From Alteromonas sp. M12 (GTDB lineage: Bacteria > Pseudomonadota > Gammaproteobacteria > Enterobacterales > Alteromonadaceae), in the NCBI RefSeq assembly GCF_037478005.1, contig NZ_CP144164.1, forward strand, positions 3,720,001 through 3,784,000: a DNA stretch of 64,000 nucleotides, in the 5' to 3' direction. Position 1 is the stretch's first letter. Each line of letters starts with the position of its first letter. The translations under genes and the position numbers were made by a program. Positions 19,801-28,734 of this stretch are shown one piece after another. Below the pieces are notes generated by a model. The model ran no database searches and was not told the DNA's origin. It saw only the letters and a list, made by a program, of their open reading frames with translations.

Positions 19801-20697
19801 ATGGCTGTTATTAATTTCGGTTCAATCAATATTGATCATGTTTATCAGGTCGATCATTTTGTTCAACCCGGTGAAACCTTATCCTCAACAGATTATCAAC
19901 AATTATTAGGCGGCAAGGGAGCAAACCAGTCAATTGCACTAGCGAAAGCGGGTTCCGATGTTAGGCATGTGGGAAAAATTAACGAACATGACGCCCATTT
20001 TAAGCAAGCAATGATTAAACAAGGTGTTGACTGCAAATATGTGCAGTGCACCGACTCCCCTACTGGCCATGCAATAATTCAAGTGGCCTCTTCAGGTGAA
20101 AATGCCATTGTTTTATTTGGTGGCGCGAACCTTGAAATTGAAAATCAGGATGTTCTCAAAGCCCTTGATGGCGCTGATGAATCTGCTTGGGTACTAACTC
20201 AAAATGAAACAAGCTCCATAGACATTGTGTTTCAAGAGGCTAAAAAGTTAGGGTTAAAAGTGGCTTTTAATCCAGCGCCAATGACTGATTCAGTGAAACA
20301 GCTCCCCCATGACTGTATCGATCTACTGATTGTTAATGAAGTGGAAGCAGCTGCAATTAGCGGAGTCGACGATATTGATCAAATGGAAGAATATTTCCGT
20401 CGCGAATGGTCCCATGCAGAGGTATTAATTACCTTAGGTAAACAAGGAGTGCGATTTGTATTGGCTGAAGAAACCATCACAGTTCCTGCATTCTCGGTTG
20501 AAACAGTAGATACGACCGCAGCTGGTGATACGTTTATTGGTTATTTTCTAGCGGCATACAGTCGACGTCATAAACCCAAGGATGCGTTAGTGCGCGCGTG
20601 CGCAGCTTCAGCAATAGCAGTGACACGTAGTGGCGCTGCCCAATCAATTCCGAATACTGAAGAGGTTGATCTTTTCCTCAGTCAGCATCAAGCTTAA
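19801..20697 (+). CDS. rbsK: PfkB-family sugar kinase, probable ribokinase
   Basis: 298 residues. N-terminal INFGSINIDHVYQV and the glycine-rich GGKGANQSIALAKAG (PfkB signature 1) are followed by the C-terminal DTTAAGDTFIGYF motif holding the catalytic aspartate and anion hole; this DTTAAGD form is typical of ribokinases. It would phosphorylate ribose at O5. The nucleoside hydrolase gene starts 30 bases downstream, and rpiA lies 1.9 kb further on, giving a route from nucleoside to ribose, ribose-5-phosphate and the pentose pathway. No sugar transporter is adjacent, so the ribose likely comes from the hydrolase. Specificity is inferred. Confidence 0.85.
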   Translation: MAVINFGSINIDHVYQVDHFVQPGETLSSTDYQQLLGGKGANQSIALAKAGSDVRHVGKINEHDAHFKQAMIKQGVDCKYVQCTDSPTGHAIIQVASSGENAIVLFGGANLEIENQDVLKALDGADESAWVLTQNETSSIDIVFQEAKKLGLKVAFNPAPMTDSVKQLPHDCIDLLIVNEVEAAAISGVDDIDQMEEYFRREWSHAEVLITLGKQGVRFVLAEETITVPAFSVETVDTTAAGDTFIGYFLAAYSRRHKPKDALVRACAASAIAVTRSGAAQSIPNTEEVDLFLSQHQA

Positions 20698-20727
20698 CCA
20701 CAATTTATCATTAAAGAGAACGATTAT

Positions 20728-21669
20728 ATGGCTCATAAAATAATTCTCGATACCGATCCAGGTATTGATGACGCAATGGCAATATTTTTTGCCTTTCAAT
20801 CTCCTGATATCGAGGTATTGGGATTAACCACAGTATACGGAAACGTACCTGTTACTATGTCGGCTCAAAATGCACTCACGTTATGTGAATTAGCTGATCA
20901 AGACATTCCAGTAACCAAGGGTGTGGGTATGCCTTGGGTTGGTCCTGAGTCAGGTTACGCACATTTTGTGCACGGTGATGATGGTTTTGGCAATATCGAT
21001 TTTCCATCTTCAAAGCGCGAACTCGATCCTCGCAGCTCAGCCCAATATATTGTCGATATGGCTCGTCAACATCCAGGTGAAATCACCTTAGTGGCAATTG
21101 GCCCGCTAGGTAATCTGGCCTTAGCATTGCGTTTAGAACCTGAACTCCCCAACTTGGTAAAAGGTGTGGTCATTATGGGTGGCGCTGCGTTTGTGAAGGG
21201 TAATGTGACTCCTGTAGCTGAAGCTAACATATGGAACGATGCGCATGCCGCTGAGATAGTGTTTGCAGCGCCATGGGATCTGAAAATGTTTGGTTTGGAT
21301 GTGACTAATGATGTGCCTTTCACGTTAGATTTTCTTGATGAATTAGAAATCAAAAACCCTAAGCTGGGTGGATTCGTCAAAAAGTCATCTCAGTTCTACG
21401 TGGACTTTTATTCACAAGATAGAGACGACCGTGTTTGTTTCTTCCATGATGCGATGCCACTGGCTTATTTAGTAGACCCCAGTTTATTTGAATTTACTCG
21501 TGGTCATGCCAGGGTTTCCACTGATCCACTTAACCGCGGACAGACAACAGTAGCACCAGAAGGTAGTACTGCCAGTCCTCTTTGGTTAGACGCCCAGCAA
21601 ATCGACGTTGCCACCAAAGTTGATCATGATCGACTGCGTAAATTGTACATCGACACCTACTCGCTGTAA
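20728..21669 (+). CDS. Inosine/uridine-preferring nucleoside hydrolase
   Basis: 313 residues; hydrolyses the N-glycosidic bond of ribonucleosides to base and ribose. The calcium-binding signature is complete: ILDTDPGIDDAMAIFFAF with D8, D10, D14 and D15, and the conserved NIWNDAHAAEIVF segment supplies further ligands. No signal peptide, so cytosolic. A good AAAGAGA ribosome site precedes the ATG. It pairs with the ribokinase upstream in an apparent two-gene unit ended by a terminator. It resembles RihA/RihB; the preferred nucleoside cannot be read from sequence. Confidence 0.92.
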   Translation: MAHKIILDTDPGIDDAMAIFFAFQSPDIEVLGLTTVYGNVPVTMSAQNALTLCELADQDIPVTKGVGMPWVGPESGYAHFVHGDDGFGNIDFPSSKRELDPRSSAQYIVDMARQHPGEITLVAIGPLGNLALALRLEPELPNLVKGVVIMGGAAFVKGNVTPVAEANIWNDAHAAEIVFAAPWDLKMFGLDVTNDVPFTLDFLDELEIKNPKLGGFVKKSSQFYVDFYSQDRDDRVCFFHDAMPLAYLVDPSLFEFTRGHARVSTDPLNRGQTTVAPEGSTASPLWLDAQQIDVATKVDHDRLRKLYIDTYSL

Positions 21670-21685
21670 TCACAATATCCCCTAT

Positions 21686-21720
21686 CGAAAATGGTAATTA
21701 AGGTTACCATTTTCGTTTTA
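21686..21720 (+). terminator. Rho-independent terminator after the nucleoside hydrolase
   Basis: A perfect 12-bp stem, CGAAAATGGTAA (21686-21697) with TTACCATTTTCG (21704-21715), a 6-base loop and TTTT after it. It closes the ribokinase/nucleoside hydrolase unit. Confidence 0.85.
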
Positions 21721-21893
21721 AACGCCTAATTTATCGATTCTGAGCTCTGAATACACAACTTCACCTGTGTCTCATCATTTAACTAAATTTAATCCTAAAA
21801 TTTACTCACCAAGCTGATAGAAAAGAACCGAGTTATTGGTATACTGAACAGATATTGTTGTGCTTAATCTGTGTTTTCAAAGGTATCTTTGCG

Positions 21894-22478
21894 TTGTTAG
21901 AAAACAAATCCCATTTACGTAAACAATTTCGTCAATTGCGCCGCAACCTATCTGCAGAGCAACAAAAACTAGCTAGTCGAGACGCGCTTCAGACTGTTAT
22001 CAAACACCAAATACTGGAGCATGCCAATCACATTGCACTTTACCTTGACCAAGACGGAGAGTTGTCTTGTACCGACATTATTGATTGGTGTTGGCAAAAT
22101 GGTAAAACAACCTATTTACCTGTTTTAGATCCATCCCGTGAGAATTATCTAATATTTATTCGATATGCTGCGGATACTAAAATGCGTAAAAATCGATTTA
22201 ATATTCCTGAACCAGTTATCTCATCATCACAAGTTAAAGCAGTGCCACAACTCGATTGTATATTTTTACCTTTAGTCGCGTTTGATGAAACTGGCAATAG
22301 GTTGGGTATGGGCGGTGGATTTTATGATAGAACACTTGCTGAAATAACCTCCTCTCCGGTAAAACCGCAGCTTATTGGATACGCCCATGACTGTCAGCAA
22401 GCGTCCAATTTAAGCACCGAAAGTTGGGATATTCCGGTCCACAAAATAGTCACCCCCAGTCGCGTAATTTCAACCTAA
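21894..22478 (+). CDS. fau: 5-formyltetrahydrofolate cyclo-ligase
   Basis: Converts 5-formyl-THF to 5,10-methenyl-THF using ATP. With a TTG start at 21894 (AAAGG site at 21879-21883) the protein has 194 residues, near E. coli YgfA (182); the frame is open from a TTG at 21855 but that region adds an unusual hydrophobic tail. Motifs: LRKQFRQLRRNLS at the N-terminus, and LGMGGGFYDRTL near residue 140, the ATP/substrate loop. Its normal place is directly after 6S RNA; here about 2.9 kb intervenes. Start uncertain. Confidence 0.88.
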   Translation: MLENKSHLRKQFRQLRRNLSAEQQKLASRDALQTVIKHQILEHANHIALYLDQDGELSCTDIIDWCWQNGKTTYLPVLDPSRENYLIFIRYAADTKMRKNRFNIPEPVISSSQVKAVPQLDCIFLPLVAFDETGNRLGMGGGFYDRTLAEITSSPVKPQLIGYAHDCQQASNLSTESWDIPVHKIVTPSRVIST

Positions 22479-22598
22479 ATAACCTCAAATCAAGATATCG
22501 CTTTAAATCAGTGTTTGTAGCCGCGTAGGAGCTAAGTGCGGTATACTCTGCGCAGATTTTTTGAATGTATTTAACATTGCCAATTAATAGGATCAAAC

Positions 22599-23255
22599 AT
22601 GACTCAAGATGAAAAAAAACGAGCCGCTGCCGAAGCCGCGATCAAATTTGTTACTGACGATAGTGTTATTGGTGTAGGCACGGGATCAACCGTGCATTAT
22701 TTTATAAGCGCACTGGAAAAAGTAAAACATAAGATTAAAGGTGCGGTTTCTAGCTCTGATGATTCAACGGCAAAACTGAAGGCAATGGGAATCGAAGTGT
22801 TTGATCTCAACTCAGTAGACAATTTTGACATTTATGTTGATGGGGCAGATGAAATAACCAAACATAAACATATGATCAAAGGCGGTGGTGCAGCGTTAAC
22901 AAGAGAAAAAATTGTGGCCGCTGTAGCTAAAAAGTTTGTCTGTATTATTGATGACAGCAAACAAGTGCCGGTTTTAGGTGCCTTTCCATTGCCAGTTGAG
23001 GTAATCCCGATGGCACGTTCGTTTGTTGCCCGAGAATTAGTAAAATTAGGTGGCGATCCTGAATACCGTCAAGGTGTGATTACCGACAATGGTAATGTCA
23101 TTCTTGATGTGCACAATTTAAAAATTCTTAATCCAGTTGAATTGGAAAAACAAATTAATCAGATTCCAGGGGTTGTCACCAATGGACTGTTCGCCATGCG
23201 TGCAGCAGATATCGTATTAGTCGCCACAGACACCGAAGTAATTGAGATTGATTAG
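22599..23255 (+). CDS. rpiA: Ribose-5-phosphate isomerase A
   Basis: Interconverts ribose-5-phosphate and ribulose-5-phosphate. 218 residues (E. coli 219). Conserved stretches: [11 protein letters not shown] (phosphate loop), DGADEI holding the catalytic aspartates, and [14 protein letters not shown]. The adjacent serA reproduces the enterobacterial fau/serA/rpiA neighbourhood in a different order. TATACT at about 22537-22542 is a plausible -10 element. Confidence 0.98.
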   Translation: MTQDEKKRAAAEAAIKFVTDDSVIGVGTGSTVHYFISALEKVKHKIKGAVSSSDDSTAKLKAMGIEVFDLNSVDNFDIYVDGADEITKHKHMIKGGGAALTREKIVAAVAKKFVCIIDDSKQVPVLGAFPLPVEVIPMARSFVARELVKLGGDPEYRQGVITDNGNVILDVHNLKILNPVELEKQINQIPGVVTNGLFAMRAADIVLVATDTEVIEID

Positions 23256-23318
23256 ACCAAATAAATATAACAGGCTCTTTCTTATTTGAAAAAGTTCTGG
23301 TATTTTTCACATTCAAAT

Positions 23319-23334
23319 AGACGTCCAGATGTCT
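23319..23334 (+). promoter_or_regulatory. Tandem met-box-like sequence upstream of serA
   Basis: AGACGTCC followed at once by AGATGTCT, two adjacent 8-mers each differing by one base from the MetJ half-site AGACGTCT. It lies about 45 bases before the serA ATG, a position suited to repression. Two 8-bp boxes are the minimum MetJ operator in E. coli. Read by eye; binding is inferred. Confidence 0.4.
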
Positions 23335-23379
23335 CTTAATCCAGATATCTTTAACTAACGATCATGTACGGGAACATTA

Positions 23380-24609
23380 ATGAGCAAAGTATCACTGCCC
23401 AAAGAAAAAATTAAGATATTGTTGCTTGAGGGTTTACACCAAAGTTCAGTGGAAACCCTTGAAGCCAATGGCTATACCAATATTGAATATATTAAGACGT
23501 CGTTATCGGAAGAAGAGTTAATCGAAAAGATTGCAGATGTTCACTTTATTGGTATTCGTTCTCGTACACAGCTCACTGCAAATGTTATAGATGCTGCGCA
23601 AAAACTCGTAGCGGTTGGTTGTTTTTGTATTGGTACTAATCAAGTCGACCTTAAAGCAACACAAAAACGCGGTATTCCCGTGTTCAATGCGCCCTTCTCT
23701 AACACCCGTTCAGTTGCAGAGTTGGCCCTAGGCCAAATCATTTTATTACTTCGTGGTGTACCAAGTAAAAATGCCAAAGCCCATCGCGGTGTATGGGAAA
23801 AAAGCGCAGTAGGATCATATGAAGCGCGAGGCAAAACCTTAGGTATTATTGGTTATGGCCACATTGGTACTCAGCTAAGCATCTTGGCAGAGCACTTAGG
23901 TATGCGAGTCCAGTTTTTTGATATAGAAGATAAATTGGTTTTGGGTAACTCAACTCAAGTTAAAACCCTTAAGCAATTACTCAGTACTTCAGATGTTGTT
24001 TCTTTGCATGTGCCTGAAACTGAACAGACGCAAAATATGATTGGCAAAAAAGAACTGGCGATGATGAAAGATGGCGCTATCTTAATGAATGCTGCCAGAG
24101 GCACCGTAATTGATATTGATGCATTGGCAGAAGCCATGGAATCAGGCAAGTTGAACGGCGCTGCTATTGATGTTTTCCCAGTAGAGCCAAAATCAAATGA
24201 CGAAGAGTTTGTTTCGCCTTTGAGAAAATTTGATAACGTGATCCTTACTCCTCACGTAGGTGGAAGTACCCAAGAAGCACAACAAAATATCGGTATTGAA
24301 GTTGCGGGTAAATTGGCCAAATACAGTGACAACGGGTCGACGCTTTCAGCGGTTAACTTCCCTGAAGTATCCTTGCCATCACATATAAATCGTTCTCGTT
24401 TGTTACACATCCACGTCAATGCGCCTGGTGTTTTAACTCAGATCAACCAAGCATTTGCAGCTCACAACATTAATATCGCTGCACAATATCTACAAACAAA
24501 TGAAAATATTGGTTATGTGGTAATTGACGTTGAGACAGACGATGCGAAAGAAGCATTTGAGCAACTCACTAAAATCGACGGGACAATTAAAACTCGTATT
24601 TTACACTAA
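23380..24609 (+). CDS. serA: D-3-phosphoglycerate dehydrogenase
   Basis: First step of serine synthesis: oxidises 3-phosphoglycerate with NAD+. 409 residues (E. coli 410). NAD fold loop LGIIGYGHIGTQL at 155-166; catalytic R240 (NAARGT), E269 (FPVEP) and H292 (TPHVGG), the same numbering as E. coli. The C-terminal ACT domain (residues about 335-409) is the serine-feedback site. Separated from rpiA by 124 bases holding a met-box-like site; ended by a strong terminator. Serine made here is also the source of glycine for the gcv system in this window. Confidence 0.98.
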   Translation: MSKVSLPKEKIKILLLEGLHQSSVETLEANGYTNIEYIKTSLSEEELIEKIADVHFIGIRSRTQLTANVIDAAQKLVAVGCFCIGTNQVDLKATQKRGIPVFNAPFSNTRSVAELALGQIILLLRGVPSKNAKAHRGVWEKSAVGSYEARGKTLGIIGYGHIGTQLSILAEHLGMRVQFFDIEDKLVLGNSTQVKTLKQLLSTSDVVSLHVPETEQTQNMIGKKELAMMKDGAILMNAARGTVIDIDALAEAMESGKLNGAAIDVFPVEPKSNDEEFVSPLRKFDNVILTPHVGGSTQEAQQNIGIEVAGKLAKYSDNGSTLSAVNFPEVSLPSHINRSRLLHIHVNAPGVLTQINQAFAAHNINIAAQYLQTNENIGYVVIDVETDDAKEAFEQLTKIDGTIKTRILH

Positions 24610-24617
24610 TCGTTTAA

Positions 24618-24660
24618 CACTTCCCGATAGCCACTCTATCGGGAAGTGCTGTTTATTTTA
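24618..24660 (+). terminator. Rho-independent terminator after serA
   Basis: A perfect 13-bp stem, CACTTCCCGATAG (24618-24630) with CTATCGGGAAGTG (24636-24648), a 5-base loop, then a T-rich tail. Confidence 0.85.
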
Positions 24661-24741
24661 TGCGCCATTCAACGTCACCTTAAACGGGTTTCATTTGCCC
24701 CTCATAACTGAACAACCAATCAAGCCATCAATTAAAATGTA

Positions 24742-24765
24742 ACCTTGCCCATAACAAGGTATATT
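24742..24765 (+). promoter_or_regulatory. MerR-type operator-like dyad before the cupredoxin gene
   Basis: ACCTTGCCCATAACAAGGT (24742-24760) is a 6-bp inverted repeat with a 7-base centre, the same geometry as CueR-type operators. It is directly followed by TATATT (24760-24765), a good -10 element, and no good -35 is seen, as expected for promoters that MerR-family activators remodel. The next gene, 77 bases on, encodes a protein with copper ligands. Confidence 0.4.
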
Positions 24766-24841
24766 AATAAGAAATTTATTGGTTAAAAACTCGTTCTACT
24801 GGTATTAATTATAATGCCAACGAGATTTGGGAAGTACTTAG

Positions 24842-25486
24842 ATGCATAAGATATTCTGGGTTTGCACTGTGTTTGTTAGCCTTAAAGCGTTCGCGATACC
24901 GGTAACAATTGACGTTGTGAGTCATAACAATACCCCTGTTTTCCAAACTGTCGTTTACCTAGAGCCTGAAGACGATGTTGCGGTTGCTGAAATTAGCAAA
25001 GATATTGCGGTCATGGATCAAGTAGACCGTCAATTTATGCCACACATTTTAGCGGTTCAAAAAGGCAGTAAAGTAGTATTTCCTAATTCTGATTCAATCA
25101 AACACCATGTTTACTCCTTTTCTCCAGCTAAACAATTTGAATTAAAGTTGTATAAAGGATCAAACGCCGACCCATTGCTGTTTGAGAATCAAGGTGAAGT
25201 AGAACTCGGTTGTAATGTTCATGATTGGATGCTTGCTTATATTTGGGTGGTAGATACGCCTTATTTTGCAAAAACCAGTCAAGATGGAAAAGTAACAATA
25301 GACGTTCCTAAAGGTCATTACAAAGTCAAAATTTGGCATCCTAGAATTCAAGATGATTTCGACGCTTTGACCCAAATGATTAATGTTGATGCTCCAACTA
25401 GTGCGCGCTTTTCTCTAAAAGAAAAGCTATTACAAGACCTTAGTTTTTATGAGCAACAAGCAGATAAACTAACCGATTACGAATAG
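24842..25486 (+). CDS. Exported cupredoxin-like copper protein
   Basis: 214 residues with a short N-terminal hydrophobic export signal (IFWVCTVFVSLKAFA). Residues 60-140 form a plastocyanin-like domain with a plausible type 1 copper set: H88 or H89 (SIKHHVYSF), C124, H127 and M130 (LGCNVHDWM). A second beta domain (about 145-195) resembles a carboxypeptidase-regulatory-like fold. Such proteins are often labelled methylamine utilisation protein, but no mau genes are near, so the role is probably periplasmic copper binding or electron transfer. The beta-barrel gene starts 26 bases downstream. Confidence 0.8.
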   Translation: MHKIFWVCTVFVSLKAFAIPVTIDVVSHNNTPVFQTVVYLEPEDDVAVAEISKDIAVMDQVDRQFMPHILAVQKGSKVVFPNSDSIKHHVYSFSPAKQFELKLYKGSNADPLLFENQGEVELGCNVHDWMLAYIWVVDTPYFAKTSQDGKVTIDVPKGHYKVKIWHPRIQDDFDALTQMINVDAPTSARFSLKEKLLQDLSFYEQQADKLTDYE

Positions 25487-25512
25487 AGTGCAATGCTAAT
25501 CAACATGGAACT

Positions 25513-26766
25513 TTGCTATTGATAGTTAAAAATTACCTTTTGTGCAAAACGTTGATTGCCAACTTTGTGTTTAGCTTGCTGGTATGTATAAGTGTTGTAA
25601 CACCAGCCGTGGCAAATCAGATTGGCGGCCTAATGCAAATTTACCTTGCTGATGCTGACAGTTGGCAATCGTACCAACATCAAGGAACCGGTATTCTTCG
25701 TCACGATGAAAGTAAATTAGGTATTCAACAAGCTCTGTTGCACACAAATTTAGACATAACCTCCAGCGTAAGTGTAGATGCCGTGGCTAATTATTATGCT
25801 GACGGTGAACAACATTTCGGGTTTTCTCAAGCGTTTTTAAACTATAAACCTTTAAGCCCTGAAAAAATCAAACTCAAAGGGCGAGCTGGCTTTTTCTACC
25901 CACGCTTGTCATTGGAAAATGTCGATGCAGGCTGGCTATCTCCCTACACCTATACCCAATCGGCAATCAATAGCTGGGTAGGAGAAGAAATGCGAACGCT
26001 AGGTCTAGAGCTATCATTTTATAGCCCTGGCAGAGCAAGAAGAAGCCCTTGGACGTGGGAGATTGTTGCGGCGACTTTCAAAGGTAATGATCCTCTTGGT
26101 ACCTTAATAAGTTGGCGCGGCTTTGCGATGCACGACCGACAGTCTCTTAACAATGACAGAGTCAACTTTGCAGCCTACCCGACGGTGATTGATACTGACT
26201 TTATATTTCATCCTGACTATGTAGAACCTTTCCATGAACTAGACCGACGTTGGGGGTTTTATACAGGCTTGCATCTGAGCTATTTCAACCAATCAAGCTT
26301 TCGTTATTATTATTACGATAATCAAGCTGATCCGTTAGCGGTTAACAGTCAACGACTTTATGGTTGGCGCACTAAATTCCATTCGTTTTCCATGCAACAT
26401 AAATTAGACGCCAATACACGCCTGATTAGCCAAATTATGACCGGCAGTACTGTAATGGGCGTTAAGTATGTTTACGTGGATTTTGATGCTTGGTATTTAA
26501 TGCTTAGCCATACAGTATCACAGCACCGAATAAGCCTGCGTTATGACAGGTTTATGGTATCTGAAGATGATGTTTTCCCCACCGACATGAATAACAGTGA
26601 TGGCTACGGGCTAACTTTAGCTTGGCGCTACGATATTGATGAAAATTGGCAGTTAGGTATAGAGCAGCATTTCAACAAGAATACAGCACAAAACAGAGCC
26701 CAATTAGACCTTCCGATAGATGCAAATCAGCAGCAAACTCTATTGGTGGCGCAATTTCGTTGGTAA
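25513..26766 (+). CDS. Outer-membrane beta-barrel protein of unknown function
   Basis: 417 residues; not recognised beyond class. A signal peptide (hydrophobic FVFSLLVCISVVTPAVA, cleavage before NQ) is followed by alternating polar/apolar strands rich in Tyr, Trp and Phe and a C-terminal ...LLVAQFRW strand ending in an aromatic residue, typical of outer-membrane barrels. The start is a TTG (25513, or 25519 which has better spacing from GGA). Probably co-transcribed with the cupredoxin gene, suggesting a shared envelope role. Confidence 0.75.
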   Translation: MLLIVKNYLLCKTLIANFVFSLLVCISVVTPAVANQIGGLMQIYLADADSWQSYQHQGTGILRHDESKLGIQQALLHTNLDITSSVSVDAVANYYADGEQHFGFSQAFLNYKPLSPEKIKLKGRAGFFYPRLSLENVDAGWLSPYTYTQSAINSWVGEEMRTLGLELSFYSPGRARRSPWTWEIVAATFKGNDPLGTLISWRGFAMHDRQSLNNDRVNFAAYPTVIDTDFIFHPDYVEPFHELDRRWGFYTGLHLSYFNQSSFRYYYYDNQADPLAVNSQRLYGWRTKFHSFSMQHKLDANTRLISQIMTGSTVMGVKYVYVDFDAWYLMLSHTVSQHRISLRYDRFMVSEDDVFPTDMNNSDGYGLTLAWRYDIDENWQLGIEQHFNKNTAQNRAQLDLPIDANQQQTLLVAQFRW

Positions 26767-26783
26767 ACGCCTTGCGTAAAACA

Positions 26784-26811
26784 TAAAAAAGCCGGCGTAA
26801 AAAGCCGGCTT
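26784..26811 (-). terminator. Terminator for the downstream DUF481 gene
   Basis: AAGCCGGC (26789-26796) pairs with GCCGGCTT (26804-26811). The A6 run at 26785-26790 gives a T tract after the stem on the minus strand, so it serves the gene at 26837; no T tract follows on the plus strand. Confidence 0.8.
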
Positions 26812-26836
26812 CAAGCAAATATCAAACAAGCAGGGA

Positions 26837-27604
26837 TTAGAAAAAGGTATAAACCAAAGTGACTGCAGTTTGTGTATCTAGTTTTTCAGTATCATCAGAT
26901 GCACCAGAGTTATGATCCAAAGTCACACTGAACTTCATAGACAAAGAACCATTTATTGCTGCAGATAACGACGTCACAGATTTAGATTTTGTATTATCTT
27001 CACCAACTTCTGTTGATAACAACTGTTTAAAAGTAGCGGTATCTGAGATTTTCCACTGATAATCTAATGCACCACGTACAATCAGACCTTTCTCAGTCTC
27101 ACCCGCGACAAAATTTCCATCCGCGTCTTCAGTGCTCTGAGTCTTAGAATAAGAATAACCAGGACCGATACTGTATTCAAATGACGACGTTTCGTCTGCC
27201 CACAATTTTTGGTTCCAACCTACAGCGACGGTAGATTGATAATCATAACTGCTAAAACGGTCATCTTCGTAAGAACCAAAACCAAATAAACGATGGTCTG
27301 GGTTTTCTAGTTTATAGTTAGCCTGACCAGATACGAACCACTTCTGTGCCGTGGTTTGTGTAACAGTTTCTTCATCAACTGTTACTTGGTCTTTTTTGTA
27401 TAACCCTTCAATAATGAAGTCGTTACTCCATTCTTCTAGTTCTTGGTGAGCAGACAACTTACCTTTAACGGAAGTAGTTTCAGTATTACCAGAAGTGACG
27501 ATTAAGCCAAACTCGCCATCCATGGTAAAAGGTTTAGTTTCTTCTGCGCTTACATTTGCTGCTAGGGCGCAAAATATAACTGAACATAAAACTGATTTTT
27601 TCAT
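26837..27604 (-). CDS. DUF481 (YdiY-like) outer-membrane protein, copy 1
   Basis: 255 residues with a classic signal peptide (MKKSVLCSVIFCALAANVSA, cleavage before EET). The mature start TMDGEFGLIVTSGNTETTSVKGKL is the DUF481 signature, and amphipathic strands continue to the C-terminal VTLVYTFF, which ends in phenylalanine like other outer-membrane barrels. The family includes E. coli YdiY, described as an acid- or salt-inducible outer-membrane protein; function unknown. A paralogue lies upstream on the same strand, with similar order of motifs (FGSYEDDRF / YGEYEDDRF). Confidence 0.88.
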   Translation of the reverse strand: MKKSVLCSVIFCALAANVSAEETKPFTMDGEFGLIVTSGNTETTSVKGKLSAHQELEEWSNDFIIEGLYKKDQVTVDEETVTQTTAQKWFVSGQANYKLENPDHRLFGFGSYEDDRFSSYDYQSTVAVGWNQKLWADETSSFEYSIGPGYSYSKTQSTEDADGNFVAGETEKGLIVRGALDYQWKISDTATFKQLLSTEVGEDNTKSKSVTSLSAAINGSLSMKFSVTLDHNSGASDDTEKLDTQTAVTLVYTFF

Positions 27605-27748
27605 TCGACTTTCCTGATTTTAATTAAAATAAAAACAGCTGATATTATTATTGTTTTACTGAATATTGTTTGAAACGTTTCAAACCACCAAGTTGGTAAA
27701 CACAAAATGTACCAAGTTGCTGATTCATGGTTATTTTTAGCAATTCAA

Positions 27749-28552
27749 TTAAAAAAACTGATATACCAATGTGACGGAAGTTTGAGTATCTAGTGGTTCG
27801 TCCAACTCTTGAGGTGAACGATTATGGGTCATATTAAAAGACAACTTCATAGCCAAAGAACCATTAATTTTTGCCGCCAAAGAAGTTTCCGAAAAAGAGC
27901 GTGAAAACTCATCGTCGGTTTCAGTGCTTAAATATTGCCTGAACGTTGCCATATCATTGAATTTTTTCTCGTATTCCATTGCCGCGCGGATTATAACACC
28001 AGTTTGATCTAACACATCAGTATTTTCTTTGGCAATCGAGCGCGCATACCCTGGCCCGACACTGTAGGTAAACTCACTCTCTTTATCAGACCATAATTGC
28101 TCTGTATAACCCACAGCTAAAGCGGCTTGGTAACGATATGAATTAAATCGATCATCTTCGTATTCACCGTACATGAATAGACGGTTAGTGGGATTTTTTA
28201 ATTTAAAATCTGATTGCATTGAAACGAAAACATTCTGTGCGCTGGTAACTAATTCACTATTTTCATCAATAACTTGTTCGTTTTGTTTATACAGTACTTT
28301 TGCCACGTAACGGTGATGCCATTTAAGCAGATCTTGTTTAGCATTTAACTTACCGGTAACCGTAGTACCTGTGGTATTTCCATCGGCATAGATAACTCCG
28401 AACTCACCGTTCATGGTGAAAGAGTCGTGATGTTCAGCAGTCGCATCACCATGAAAAGGTGCATCAGCGAGAAAAAGTGCTCGAATTACATCAGTGCGTG
28501 CACAACTGGAAAAACTGATGAAAAGGCAAATGGTGGCGCAAATTAACTTCAT
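27749..28552 (-). CDS. DUF481 (YdiY-like) outer-membrane protein, copy 2
   Basis: 267 residues with signal peptide (LICATICLFISFSSCA) and a short extra segment before the DUF481 start TMNGEFGVIYADGNTTGTTVTGKL. Strands and the terminal VTLVYQFF parallel copy 1, so the pair is a tandem duplication that has diverged widely. The 144-base gap between them is large enough for a separate promoter. Whether both are expressed together cannot be told. Confidence 0.87.
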   Translation of the reverse strand: MKLICATICLFISFSSCARTDVIRALFLADAPFHGDATAEHHDSFTMNGEFGVIYADGNTTGTTVTGKLNAKQDLLKWHHRYVAKVLYKQNEQVIDENSELVTSAQNVFVSMQSDFKLKNPTNRLFMYGEYEDDRFNSYRYQAALAVGYTEQLWSDKESEFTYSVGPGYARSIAKENTDVLDQTGVIIRAAMEYEKKFNDMATFRQYLSTETDDEFSRSFSETSLAAKINGSLAMKLSFNMTHNRSPQELDEPLDTQTSVTLVYQFF

Positions 28553-28734
28553 ATAAACCGATCTAAATTAGAATTTGTTCTATTTTTGCGACATTGTATA
28601 TAATAACGTAACAATATGCAGCACTAAAATAGATTAAAAATCAAACAAATGCTACTTTCAACCCGTTCCTACATTGCATATCAAAGATATGTCTGCTTTT
28701 AGCGACAAGCTCGACGATGTTTAATGCTAGCGAG

